A stretch of 64,000 bases of DNA, taken from assembly GCF_037126465.1 (NCBI RefSeq), contig NW_026999320.1:3534001-3598000 (forward strand). Direction: 5' to 3'. Under the pieces are notes generated by a model, which had not been told where the DNA came from, ran no database searches, and saw only the letters and a program-made list of their open reading frames with translations. Position 1 is the stretch's first letter. Each line of letters opens with the position of its first letter. This document shows, in pieces, positions 23,701-32,876 of this stretch. The position numbers and the translations under genes were made by a program. This DNA is from Ornithodoros turicata. Lineage: Eukaryota; Arthropoda; Arachnida; Ixodida; Argasidae.

Positions 23701-26700
23701 AGCTTTGGAAAGGATTTACATAATAATAATAACGTGACCACAGTGCTACAGTCCTACAGCCGGCAACATTTTCAGTGACTTATTTTGCTATACCCTGTTC
23801 CTCAGGAACAATATATAGTGATTTGCTTCAGTCCCCAATTGACTCTTCATTATCCTACCGACTGTTGTTAACCTCTCGGTTTTCCTACAGTTTTGTATTG
23901 TTTCAAGTTTTGCTTGATGTCTTAGGTCTGTTACTGGAACGCGTCACCCATAAGTAGAATATATAAATCTCAAAGCACGGTTTCGAATCATCTCAATTAT
24001 TTCGCATGGGATGTCCAAGGAAACACAGAAAGTTTCAAGCTTCATGCCCATTATTTCATTCCCCGCATCACCACCAGCAATGGGGTAGAGTATCGCCCCT
24101 GGCGATGGCATTCGCAGCCGTCATCTTGTAATAGAATTGTTTTTTACCACTATCCCTTACATAAAAGGAGTTCCCGAACCTATACGTCGAACTCGGGTAC
24201 ATTTGAGAGTACGAACAGCTTTTAAGCCAAGGACAACCTCGAGACAATTGCTATGTCACCCAGAGACAAGATATTCGCGCATCAGTAACCGGCTTCAGCA
24301 ACATATGTTGCTGAAACGGGTAGAAAGACGTACACGCATGAAAGCGCACAGGAGAGTTCTTGAGACAGCCATGAGGAAACAATTGGAACTTTCGCAAAAT
24401 CCACGGAATATCAGACACCTTGGGCCTGGATGAGCTTGTTACTTAGCGAGGGAGAGTTACTGGGGCATCCTGAAAGTATTTGAATCCTGGCATATCAATC
24501 AATATCATACATTATACAGGGTGTTTCTCTTTATCTGCAAGAAACCTTCATAGTAAGGGTAGTTCCGTTAGGGCGGTTTTACTTTTGGCATTCGATTACT
24601 CGCCGGGACTGCTACCATTAATCAAATTGTTTCCTCAGTTGGGAGACTAATTAACAGAGATATTTTAATCAACTTCTTAATTATTGACTTGAGGAACCAC
24701 ATTGCAATTGCAGTATTCAAGCCGGATCACTATATGACCCGCAGGAACCACTGATGAAGCACTAAAGTAATCTCAGCACGTGCTATAGACCCAAGTATTT
24801 CATCTCGGCCGTCCGCTGGAAACAGAAAGTGATCACAAGAATAGCGACGGTGACGTCGACGTCTCCGCCTTCACTTAACGTCACAAAAGAACATTATAGG
24901 CGATGTTGACAAACCCTTATTGCCTATGTTTCACGATATTTGTTTTGTTTTTCTTTTTCCTTCCTTTCGTACTTTCATGTGTTCGCAGTCACTTGCCGTA
25001 TCAGTCATTTCATCCTGTAGGACACACCTCTTGCCCTTCCCTGGTTCGATAAGCGCTGATATGTAGTGGTGGTGCACAAAGTTATTCGGAAGCAGAAAAG
25101 AAAAACAAAACGAAAGAAAGTTCGTGAAGCATTACGTTTTTCTGTGACGGTAAGTGAGGGCGGAGATATCGTCGTCAGCGTCACTCTTTTGGCGATCACT
25201 TTCTGTTTCCAGCTTGCGGCCAAGGTGAAATACTCAGGTCTATAGCACACGCTCAGATTAATTTAGTGCTTAATCAGTGGTTCGAGCGGATTATGTGGTG
25301 ACCAGGCCTTAATATTACAATTGCAATTTGCTTCCAAAAGTCCATAAGTAAAAAGTCTATAAAAACATCGCTGTTACTTAGTCCCCCAAGTGAGGAAAAA
25401 ATTGGATTCCTAGTAGAGCCCCGTCGAGTAGTCCAATGACAAAGGTAAAACCACCCTAATGCAACTCCCCTTTTTATGAAAATTTGTTGCAGATAAAAGG
25501 AAACGCCCTCTGTAGTGTTGGACAGACACTGGCACGTCATTTCTCATGATGGGTCTCGTACATGACCCAAAACATTGTTAAAATTGTCTTAAACAGTTGT
25601 GCATATCACTGCACCTTTTTATTAAACAAGCTCATTTGTGTTGAAATCCTAAGCTCACATTTTATTATATTCCAGGTAGTGCTGGAGGAGGGCATCGCTG
25701 TCCCCAAAGAAAAATTCGAATGGGTCATGGCCAGCACGGGATATTCCGGGTTCTGTCGAGAAATGGCGAGGCTGCTGTGGAGCCGTGAAGAGCTCCAGCA
25801 GCGGAGTGTCACTGGGGAGGTGTGCCGCAGACTGATCAAACAAGGAGCCATGGCTAGGAAAGAGCTGACCCCGGTCAAAAAGAGAGCTATTGCTGGTATG
25901 GCACCATTCCTAAGACCCCTGCGTACGCAAGTGTATTCCGATATGTTTTGTCATTTTCCTAGCTGTGCCTAGTTTACACTATACAGGGTGTCCTTTTTCA
26001 TAAAAGATTTATAGAAAAGTGATGAGGGCTACTTAGATGCAGTTTTCAAACTAGGGCTCCATAGCATGGCGGACATGTTGTGCAAGAAGTTTTGGAACTG
26101 TAATCAAAACTTATTAACTAGAATTAACTTTTTAGTTAGAGCTTCTAGGAAAATCCAAAATAGCAACAACGTAAGCGGTCCTCTTTTATGTCCATTCCAA
26201 GTTTCAGCAGTTCTAAACTTTGCCTGTGCACTAAATTAGTGACGTGATTATTTCTCAAATCTCGCCCAAAATAGTACAGAAGCAACAGGTGTACGGCTCT
26301 AGAAGATCGCTAGGAGCATATCCACTCTTGTGTCAGAGCATCACGTTCATCATAAGTTAGAGAGAGAGGCTTTTTCGCCACCGATGAGACACATAAGTCA
26401 GAGGCATATCGTTTCTGTGCCGTTTCTGTGACACGTTAACGCAAAAGGTGGATGTACTTCCTGCATTCTTCAAGAGCCACTCTCCTGTAGTGTCTATGAT
26501 TTCATTCTGGTGACAATGAGTTAGAGCTTAATGGTGCATAAGCAGCTGTGAGTATGGCACCAGGCAATATGATTTCATTATTCATTAATTCTCGAATACA
26601 TGATCCCAGTGCGCCTGACCCACGCACTGCACCCTGTGTGCTGATTAAGTGGGGAAACAAAGGATAGTCCTTCAATTTTCGCTTTCGCTGACCTCGACAA

Positions 26701-27941
26701 GTTGTTGACAATTGACTGAGAGAGGAGAAACCTGAACAGTTTGGAGACCACCCCTTTCTTTCGCATCAGCTTGCTCTCGCAGTTTGAAACAGCGCTAAGC
26801 ACACTGGAATTTTCTGAAGTCGTCTATTTGGTGCCCGGCCGTGAATAAGTCTAGAAATACTGGGTACCAGTGATACAGGACAGGATAAGTTGTGTGGAGC
26901 ACATTTCCTTTATGGGGACTTCAAAACCAACCCAATGTGATCGTTAGCCTACGCCTGTCAGCAAACAGGTTGAAAGAATAGTCCCATCTGTACTTGGAAA
27001 TGGAAGGCAGGAAACTTCACATTCAGTTGTTGCTTCGGCATCTAACATGTTTGATTCCTGCTGCGAATCAAAAACAAAGGTGAACATTAAATCATTGCAG
27101 CTGTCACCCTCAGACTCCAGCGACCCCATGGTATCCAAACAGTACATTTTGATGTGATCACCCTAGTCAGCATCGTTAATCTGACAGCAGCCCTCCGCAG
27201 TCGAAGTGATATCTGACGTTGCACGCTCCAGAGATCATTTGCAACACCCGGCACACTCTGTGGGTGATCGTGTTGCGCGATAGCCTAGTCGACGCATAAT
27301 TGTTGGAAAGATGCCCATCCGTACCCTCTAGTAAGTCTACCCTCTAGTCATACGCACGCTTTACACACCTTTTGGCACTTGTGCTTTATCCCTGAACGAC
27401 TGCCGTTCCCTGGGTTGCTCAAACTGAATTTATGTACCACCTGATTACGCTTTTGCATTTTAATTTGCATTCATTTAGGTTATTGTGGTTAAAGCAGCTG
27501 GTGACTTCGTGGTTTCTAAAGCTGCACAATGCTAATCCAACATTCTACAAACAAAAATTATTTATGCATATTTATGCGTAATTCCCTGCGTATGGGGTAG
27601 TTTAACAATAATATAGACTCTCCAGAGTTTGATAATATATGAAAAAATAAATAATTCAACATAATTGATTTAACTGTTTATTTTTCATCCCTCGTGTATG
27701 TTGTTTCACAGTATAACTATACAGTTTGGTAAATTTTGCTACAACATACTTGTTCAGCTTATGCGGTATACTAATCATTGCTTCTGTGGCTGTTTCAAAT
27801 GCCTTTTCTTTTTTTTCTTTTTCAGGAGCTTTCCACGAATATATACGGCGCCATCATGACTCAACACGCAGCCCAAAGGTCCGCCTGGGCAAAATGAAAA
27901 CTTACCTGCGGAACTTGTTGTCTGACATAAGCAGAGAATGA
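14574..27941 (+). CDS. BEN-domain gene, unit A (8 exons, about 415 codons, one apparent frameshift)
   Basis: Exons are 14574-14757, 19085-19349, 19409-19478, 19531-19740, 20568-20640, 21050-21156, 25676-25895 and 27826-27941, each with GT donor and AG acceptor. Phases close at every junction except between exons 1 and 2, where one extra base in the A6 run near 19111 would explain the shift. Domain order is an N-terminal module (FNPKACDDFDDG, YYGAKV), a charged region with SDSEDEL and a coiled coil (MLRKQKRETRRLQDEN), a linker, a BEN domain, and a short C-terminal helix. BEN domains bind DNA and are common in chromatin and transposon proteins. A DNA-binding accessory role in transposition is inference from the paired transposase. 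Poly(A) signal at 27960. An alternative is a host-domesticated member of the tick BEN family. Confidence 0.65.
14885..15845. repeat. 484-bp tandem duplication
   Basis: The block from AACTACTGCGAAATG at 14885 is repeated from 15369 with only scattered differences (for example ACGCGCACC versus ACGTGCACC). The high similarity points to a recent event. It lies in intron 1 of BEN gene A. The second copy ends close to 15840, where an open frame of unknown nature begins. Confidence 0.85.
15785..16140 (+). other. Unrecognised coding-like stretch in intron 1
   Basis: The frame reads HTVMACEEDAKLQHEFHQTV, then NRSSLMRQISKSGYKVLDII to a TAA at 15980-15982. If the stop is read over, it continues with GGGKIVGAKSKRATSFSLRK to 16139. 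The amino-acid composition is protein-like on both sides of the stop, suggesting a pseudogene fragment or retained exon. I cannot assign a family. Confidence 0.25.
16183..18068. mobile_element. TIR DNA element, copy 1 (about 1.9 kb, with nested insert)
   Basis: Terminal inverted repeats begin GGGCCCTATCCTCGTCAAA (left) and, read inwards from the right, GGGCCCTATCCTGGTCAAA. They extend about 40 bp through AAGTAATCGA. TA flanks both ends (16181-16182, 18069-18070). A second copy in opposite orientation is at 45065-46591, and the two match over the outer 0.6 kb on each side. Between about 16850 and 17505 this copy has its own insert, rich in C runs (near 16862, 16900 and 17450), which copy 2 lacks. 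No transposase is visible, so it is probably non-autonomous. Confidence 0.75.
18190..18426. mobile_element. 237-bp foldback MITE with TA duplication
   Basis: Nearly the whole element is a palindrome: CACTCTTAAAAATGAACTTC at 18190 pairs with its complement ending at 18426, around a centre near 18308. It is flanked by TA on both sides (18188-18189, 18427-18428), as for Tc1/mariner-type elements. Confidence 0.9.
18427..19084. other. Unassigned end of intron 1
   Basis: No coding motif or paired repeat is seen. It ends in a T-rich tract and TTAG acceptor at 19081-19084. Confidence 0.4.
19085..19349 (+). CDS. BEN gene A exon 2 (coiled coil)
   Basis: The frame gives HHKEVKKNQAAARQEQQKQ, then REKEASEYSDSEDELIPNSM, then RKQKRETRRLQDENKTLTQK and LDQERELCTDLQNALLQKY. 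Heptad-like spacing and high charge indicate a coiled coil, and the SDSEDEL patch could be a phosphorylation site. The donor is TACT/GTACGG, phase 1. Entering from exon 1 in phase 1, the reading goes out of frame until the A6 run near 19111, so a one-base expansion there is likely. The alternative is a missed small exon in intron 1. Confidence 0.65.
19409..19740 (+). CDS. BEN gene A exons 3 (19409-19478) and 4 (19531-19740)
   Basis: Exon 3 follows a strong acceptor TTGCTTTTGCAG and reads PMKDSATCKDVPRASNAQEK then CM at donor ATG/GTATAC. Exon 4 follows CTGTTGTCAG with GEKLTTTQEHMSSQLHGSEL, then PHEAEYRAQSLFPDIL and ETLAETSSSP at donor CCG/GTAATA. Phases are 1 to 0 and 0 to 0. This is a low-complexity, Ser/Thr-rich linker of unknown role. 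The 52-bp intron between them is very short. Confidence 0.6.
20337..20388. repeat. AT-only low-complexity tract
   Basis: About 50 bp made almost entirely of TATTTA-type words within intron 4 of BEN gene A. No further structure is seen. Confidence 0.7.
20568..21156 (+). CDS. BEN gene A exons 5 (20568-20640) and 6 (21050-21156)
   Basis: Exon 5 reads GQVLSLLPSQSQVEATKEIS then EVNA at donor GCAG/GTAGCA. Exon 6 reads GFKLWTSISLSAASGKADIE then APIQLPTLPIAAVGDR at donor AGG/GTAGGA. Phases are 0 to 1 and 1 to 0, agreeing with the BEN exon. A decayed tandem copy of exon 6 lies at 22338-22434. Confidence 0.55.
21206..22090. repeat. GTAACT-rich element with complementary ends
   Basis: Both ends consist of many imperfect copies of TAACT/AGTTA words (21206-21370 and 21945-22090), in mostly opposing arrangement, around a middle of about 570 bp without coding motifs. 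This is the look of a non-autonomous DNA element whose termini are built from a short repeated word. It sits in intron 6 of BEN gene A between exon 6 and its duplicate. Exact ends and target duplication were not resolved. Confidence 0.5.
22338..22434 (+). pseudogene. Decayed duplicate of BEN gene A exon 6
   Basis: The block from GCTTCAAACTGTGGATCAGC to the donor GGAG/GTAAGG parallels exon 6 (21050-21156) base by base, including the acceptor CAG and the sequence after the donor (TACGAACCATG versus AGGAACCATG). A two-base difference (AGCATCCC versus AGCATATCCC) shifts the frame and brings a TAA in the reading used by exon 6. It is probably not used. Confidence 0.7.
22629..23057. repeat. Inverted repeat, arms about 165 bp, plus internal direct repeat
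   Basis: Positions 22629-22793 pair with 22893-23057 with few differences (shared words include GCTGGGAACAGTCATG and GATCATGGATCC). In addition, 22811-22875 and 23071-23135 are direct repeats (AGCATTGAGGCAGTGGCC). Head-to-head ends of one element inserted next to each other would produce this. Confidence 0.8.
23148..23470 (-). mobile_element. LINE 3' tail, minus orientation
   Basis: On the minus strand the end reads GTTATGGCTCGTCATGGGTC followed by an AATAAATAAAT tail, the same layout as the LINE tails near 3770 and 12660. Upstream frames are short and broken. A 3' fragment of a CR1/Jockey-like LINE is the best explanation. Confidence 0.5.
24000..24125 (+). mobile_element. 3' tail of an I-like LINE
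   Basis: The words CAGCAATGGGGTAGAGTATC and TGGCGATG match the 3' end of the I-like LINE at 52650-52760 read on the minus strand. Here it is in plus orientation and lacks its coding part. Confidence 0.6.
24137..24330 (+). mobile_element. Penelope-like linker fragment
   Basis: The plus frame reads TIPYIKGVPEPIRRTRVHLR then VRTAFKPRTTSRQLLCHPE. The PYIKGVxExIRR and FKPxxTLRQLL pattern is the conserved region between reverse transcriptase and GIY-YIG domain in Penelope-like elements. The GIY-YIG part is absent, and the sequence after about 24330 does not continue it. It follows directly after an I-like LINE tail, so it is a chimeric junction from nested or template-switched insertion. Confidence 0.55.
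24517..25512. mobile_element. 996-bp foldback MITE with TA duplication
   Basis: The ends CAGGGTGTTTCTCTTTATCT and its partner ending at 25512 are inverted, and arms of about 350 bp pair with moderate divergence (for example GAAACAGAAAGTGATC near 24818 with GATCACTTTCTGTTTC near 25195). TA flanks both ends (24515-24516, 25513-25514). It is in the intron before the BEN exon of gene A. No coding capacity is seen. Confidence 0.85.
25676..25895 (+). CDS. BEN gene A exon 7: BEN domain
   Basis: After acceptor TTATATTCCAG the frame reads VVLEEGIAVPKEKFEWVMAS, then FCREMARLLWSREELQQRSV and TGEVCRRLIKQGAMARKELT, then PVKKRAIAG at donor GCTG/GTATGG. The A-x-x-L-W-s-x-E-x-L-x-x-R-S-V-T-G-x-x-x-x-R core followed by LTPxK is the BEN domain signature seen in many tick proteins. 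The domain in unit C (AVSAIWSTEALAERSATG) aligns throughout. Phase in is 0 and phase out is 1. Confidence 0.8.
25984..26300. mobile_element. Truncated MITE with CAGGGTGT end
   Basis: TACAGGGTGTCCTTTTTCAT at 25982 has the same 8-bp terminus and TA neighbour as the MITEs at 24517 and 48940. I found no matching right end downstream, so it is a single-ended or deleted copy and the 3' limit is a guess. Confidence 0.4.
26301..27825. other. Unassigned last intron of BEN gene A
   Basis: No supported coding exon or repeat pair is seen. A short minus-strand frame at 26944-27147 is open and acidic but has no splice context. Confidence 0.35.
27826..27941 (+). CDS. BEN gene A exon 8 (last exon)
   Basis: After the strong acceptor CTTTTTCAG the frame continues with AFHEYIRRHHDSTRSPKVRL, then GKMKTYLRNLLSDISRE, and a TGA at 27939-27941. 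The equivalent exon in unit C starts AFFRHYKEARGYSEEKIARA. The shared basic helical tail follows directly after the BEN domain. The phase 1 junction (GCTG + GAGCT) is clean. Confidence 0.75.
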
Positions 27942-27959
27942 GTACCCACAAAAAGACAC

Positions 27960-27965
27960 AATAAA
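27960..27965 (+). terminator. Poly(A) signal of BEN gene A
   Basis: AATAAA lies 18 bp after the stop codon, in the same relation as in unit C, where AATAAA overlaps the stop. Confidence 0.7.
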
Positions 27966-28271
27966 GACTAAGCCGTAGACCTGGGTATAGGCAACAAATT
28001 TTTAAGATATGGGAACAACACAAACACATACATATGTTTTGCCTTCTCTTGCACTGGCCCTTTGGGACGCAATATGTGGAGAGCCAAAGGCAGCAAAGCA
28101 ATGCGGCTTTTGTGAGTCCGCTTCATAACAGACTTTTATTCATGCTGAAACGTCTGCTTGTGTGTCATCTTATGATTATTAGTGTGAGGCATATCAGTCG
28201 CACAAGGAGGTATGCCTACATAGGCATGACAGCCTGGTATAAGCATACCAGACTGGTATGGGCACACCAGT
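27966..28271. other. Junction between unit A and the giant foldback
   Basis: About 300 bp with no gene. At 28221-28270 it contains overlapping palindromic words, CTGGTATAAGCATACCAG followed by ACTGGTATGGGCACACCAG, reminiscent of the CTGGTG arrays at 37.9, 48.0 and 49.8 kb. Confidence 0.4.
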
Positions 28272-31200
28272 GACAACTCTGGACATGCAAGAAGAAGAAT
28301 ACTCATAATACAGAGGCTGTGGAAGCAAGAGTAAATATGGTAACCATCAATAGCTAACAAAAAAAAGAATCAGCAACAGAAGCAAAACAGTCCACTACAA
28401 CAACAGTCACTGGGAGCGCAGAACAATGCGTCTGCTCCATCCGACAGCCAGGCACAGAAGTGAATCGTAACGCCTTTTTCTCCACTATGAAGTAACGTAT
28501 CCGCACCCCCTAACGGTTACTTTCTCATCTAATTTGATGACGAAATTATGAAGTATCATGCCAGCGCTACTCTCGTTCCCAAGGCAGAAGAAGATAGAAA
28601 ATGGCGGGGATGCCCTTACAGGTACAACAGCATCCCAACATGCACGGCCACAAAAATTGCGAACAAAGCGGGGACAAAGTTATCACGTGCAAAGAATTAG
28701 TTACACAACAGATCAGCCCACAACAACAGCAGTCAGGAGGAGCGCAGAATTATGTGTCCATTCCATCTGACAACGAGGTGCAGTTTCCTCCTCTATAAAG
28801 TCTTGCCTGTGTCGCTCTTGTGCTTACTTTCTGCACTAATTTAGTCGGAAAATTATGAAGAATCGTTCTAGCAACTTTCCCAATCAAATCAAGGGTGCGG
28901 CAGCATTAGCATCATCGTCAAGACATGAATGATCAACATGAATCTTTCTCGTCCAACAAGAAAAATACTGAGCTAGATGCGTAAACAAACGAAAGCATGC
29001 AGGTCAGGGCATGTCAGGACATCGCCTTGTGACACGAGGAAAAATCGCACGACTGCTGGGCGACAGAGGGAAGCAAACACAGGAAAACATCTGAACTGAG
29101 TGAAAAAGACACTCATCATTATCGGACACGTACACTGCATTGTAAATCCTCTCAACACAAAATTCGCCAGTGACTTACCACTCATCTGTACCCTATCAGA
29201 GTCAAACTGTATCCCACCCGAGGCTACACTTTTTCACTAATGGCCAACGCAATTCCTAGGAGCAGAATCAACGCGTCCACACTCGCCAGTGACCAAGAGA
29301 GAAGTGAATTCTTGCCCCTCTGCGGGCCTTCCTCTTTGGTCGTGACGTCATCCTATTGTCTCAGGGCTACACTGTTTTTTCCACTAATGCTCAACCCAAC
29401 TCCTCTGGACAAGGTCCACCTGAAACAATAGAGTCGCGGCATGACGTCATTACCCGGGCATGCCGCTGCGTGACTCAAGGACATGTACGCTCTAGACAGG
29501 TGACTTGTTATTTATTGAATCACTATCCCAAGATTATTTCCTTTATTCTTCTATAATGATTGCATACGAAACAGAAAAACTAGTGCAGGAAAGCACCATG
29601 CGTCAAAGCTGATCTTAGGAATTAAGCATTTCAATCTCAAAGTCTTACTAAATGAGACTTACGAATACAGGAAAGAACAAAATATCCTAATAAGTAACAC
29701 AATCAATGGCTAAATACCACAAGCTCAGCGAGAGATGTCAGTGTCATCCGAGAGAGAGGCAGATAACTGAATAATGCCGCTCTGTTCCTCCTGAATAAAG
29801 CCACGCACCTGTCCCCCTTGCGGTTACTTTCTGAACTAATTGAATCTCAAAATTATAAAGAATCGTTCTAGCACTACTCCCATTCAGGACAGCACTACCG
29901 TCAAGACAAGAATGTTTCTTGGCAAAAAGAAAAGAAAAACAGAACTACATTGCGAACGAAAGCCTGACAGGACAGGTCTGGGCATGTCAGGACATTGCTC
30001 AACGAGCACTGTCACGCCAGGAAAAATCTAATGGAAAATAATGCACAGAGGAACCACTTGAACAAAGTGGAAAAGCAGCATACAAGTATTCTAAACACAC
30101 AACACTCACACCTCAAAAACAATGCTCATCATAAATCCGTCCAGGACCATGCCCACCATCGACTAACCTCCCATTTTCGATGCGGCACTTTTTCTCCAGT
30201 AGCGCTCTATGCATTCCTACAAACGCCTGAGACATAGAGACACTGCATGACGTCATCCCATCGTGTCTGGAGAAGGCAGCGGCAAAAACAAACCCTTCTT
30301 GAATAACAAGGTTATTTCCTTTGTCGTACTCTTAATGATATTCGCTCTTACATTAAAATAAAAAAAGCAGTGTGCATGAATGCCGATCTGAGCGATTTTC
30401 ACCTCAAAGGCTTCTCAGGGTACTTTCAATCATTAGAATCACAGCAGCAGTAAACTACCATTGCTCTTTAAAATAATTATTGTGACCCTGGAACAGTCAA
30501 CATCATCACCAGGCTTATGTAATATAACCTTTTCTATGCTCATATACTCGTTGTCTGAGGATACACTTACGAGCAAACAGGCGCGAAAGCCTGTGGGCAA
30601 AGTTCCATTCGCGCACGACGAAGCATTTACGGGGACAGATATATAATAAGAGTGCACTCCTACTATATTAATAATTTTCATTCTTGCATTGCAGTTTAGA
30701 AAAACTATCACAAAAAGCCCGTACTACTCTGAAATATAATTTTAGGTGGCTTTAAATTCTACTTTATATGGAAACTATAATTGCGCTAATACTTGCATTA
30801 CTATCAGCCAAGTGCTCCAAATTTTTCTTTCTTGCCATTTCAGCCTACCAGGTCCTGTCATTCAGTGAAGCAGACTCACATAAAAAAAATAATTTACACT
30901 GAGGGTGGCGTGCTAAGAATTTCTACCCTGCGCTCAGATGCAAGCGTTTCTGCACAAATACCTATAACTGCAAACAGGTTACTCCATCAACATATCGAGC
31001 AGAGTGAATACTCACACTGAATAACATCTAACAAAAATAAATAAACAAACAACCCACTTCTCATGAATTCAGCTTTACAAAGCGGCTTTCTCCTGCGTAA
31101 AAGCAGTGAAAGAACGAAAGAGCAGCGAAAAATTGCACGCACTTGGGCTTCAATAGCGGTAACTGCAAGAAACCGTAGCGCACTCTAATCAACTGAGGAA

Positions 31201-32876
31201 AAGACACTCACTTCTGCTATCACAAAATTACTGCATAATGCGATACACACATCTGCGTTGTCCGTGCGTGCGTAAAGCAAGCACAGGAGAAGGGTATATA
31301 CAAATCGAATAGGGAAAAACGCTTCTACTCAGGCAGCATAAACGACAGATGTTGAATTTTTACGGCTGAAAAGTGCAAGGCACTGCTAATCCAGTCCACA
31401 CAGCACATACAACATACGGTGGGGAAAAGGCTCAGACAATGCGCTCAGCGTTACCGCACATCGCTACGAAGCTCAACGGCTTAACACAAGATGACAACAA
31501 CAAGATATTAGCGAAGGGTAACAATTTCAGTAAGAAATACACTACTGAACAAGTCTAGACATGCCACATCGCATACTAAACACTGGTCATCGGGGAAAGG
31601 CCTAAGCCCTTTCCTCGTTTTTTTTTTTTCAATAGACATATCCCCCCTTCTACAGAAAATCATAGAGCATACACAAGTTAATTTTTCTATATTGCATAAT
31701 GCGATACACACAGCTGAATTGTTCCTGCGTAAAGAAAGCAGAGGGCATTCCCTTAAGCGATGAGGGAAACTCACTTCTACTCTGTCAGCATAATACGATA
31801 TACGCTGAATTTTCATGGGTGAAAATTGCAAGGCACTGCTAAACAAGTCTAGACATGCCAGATGACGTCACAAATAAGAAACAAAAAGAAATAAAAACAC
31901 ACACACGGACACACACACACACAGCAGCTGAGGAAAGCGCAAGGACACGTGCTTTATAGGAATTTCTACACCATGCTCAGATTCCTGCATTCTGCTCAAT
32001 TACCATTACCTGCAAACAGCGTACCACACACCGAGCACCCAGCAACATCTAACAAACATGCAAACCCACTTCACCTGATAGATCACTATTCACCTGAACC
32101 AAGCGGCCTTCTTCTGCGTAGAAGCAGCGAAAGAAGGAAGGAGCAGCGAAAAATTACACGAACTTGTGCTCGAATAGCTGTAACTGCAAAAATCCGAAGC
32201 ACACGCTAATAAACTGAGAAGAAGACACCCATTTCTGCTATCGGATAGTTATTGCATAATGCAAAATACACAATCGTGTTGTCCCTGCGTAAAGAGAGCA
32301 CAAAAAAGACACGCCAACTCTCAAAAAAAGACACACAAATTATCTTAAGCGAGCAGGGTGAGTCACTTCTACTCAGACAGCATAATACGATAAAGTCTGA
32401 ATTTTTGCCAAGAAAAAGAAGCTTGAACAGCGCTACGTGCGTGACAGACACATTCTAACGAACAAACAAACAAACAAACACTCCTATTTACTTCTACTGA
32501 TAGAATTGGAGCCCACACTACAAGAACAGAGCACACCGCTTCAGGAAGGCATATCAAAACCAGCGCAACAGGATCCGCATCAAGAACTCATAAAATAACC
32601 TGCCCAAAACAATAACTTCACCAAGTTCGCGTGGCAATTTCATTAAAAATGCTCGTCTCAGACTGCAAATTGCAATAAAACCGCGATAACCCTTATTTTT
32701 TAAACCGCTATTTCAGGCAATAGTACATAAATTTATCACTCGTGTTACGCAAAAAGGCAAACATAAAGCACTTGCTTGTCAAGTGGGATCCCAGCTTCAC
32801 AAAAGCGCGCGCACACATACACACACCACGAGCGAAAACCAAAAAATACCATCACGGCCACAGTAATCTGTATTAT
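28272..32876. mobile_element. Giant foldback element, left arm
   Basis: This 4.6-kb arm is the reverse complement of 33766-36512 plus 54756-57091, in the same order, with roughly one difference in eight to ten bases in stretches I compared. It is built from degenerate tandem sub-units. One family has about 500-1000 bp units with AATTATGAAGAATCGTTCTA-type words near 28540, 28850 and 29855. Another has units near 31060 and 32080 sharing AGCAGCGAAAAATT. The smaller frames inside it recur in the other arm as repeats, not as conserved genes. The organisation recalls foldback (FB/TU) elements, whose arms consist of sub-repeats. Confidence 0.75.
31897..31924. repeat. (CA)n microsatellite
   Basis: An AC-rich run interrupted by GG. 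The partner arm has the complementary TG run at 34684-34704, as expected for arms of one foldback. Confidence 0.8.

Noticed and set aside
26502..26802. Minus-strand ORFs in the last BEN intron
   Set aside because: No splice sites or motifs. Composition is compatible with chance.
29240..29431. ORF conserved in both foldback arms (also within 55893-56417)
   Set aside because: Similarity is the same in and out of frame and simply reflects arm pairing, so it is no evidence of a gene.
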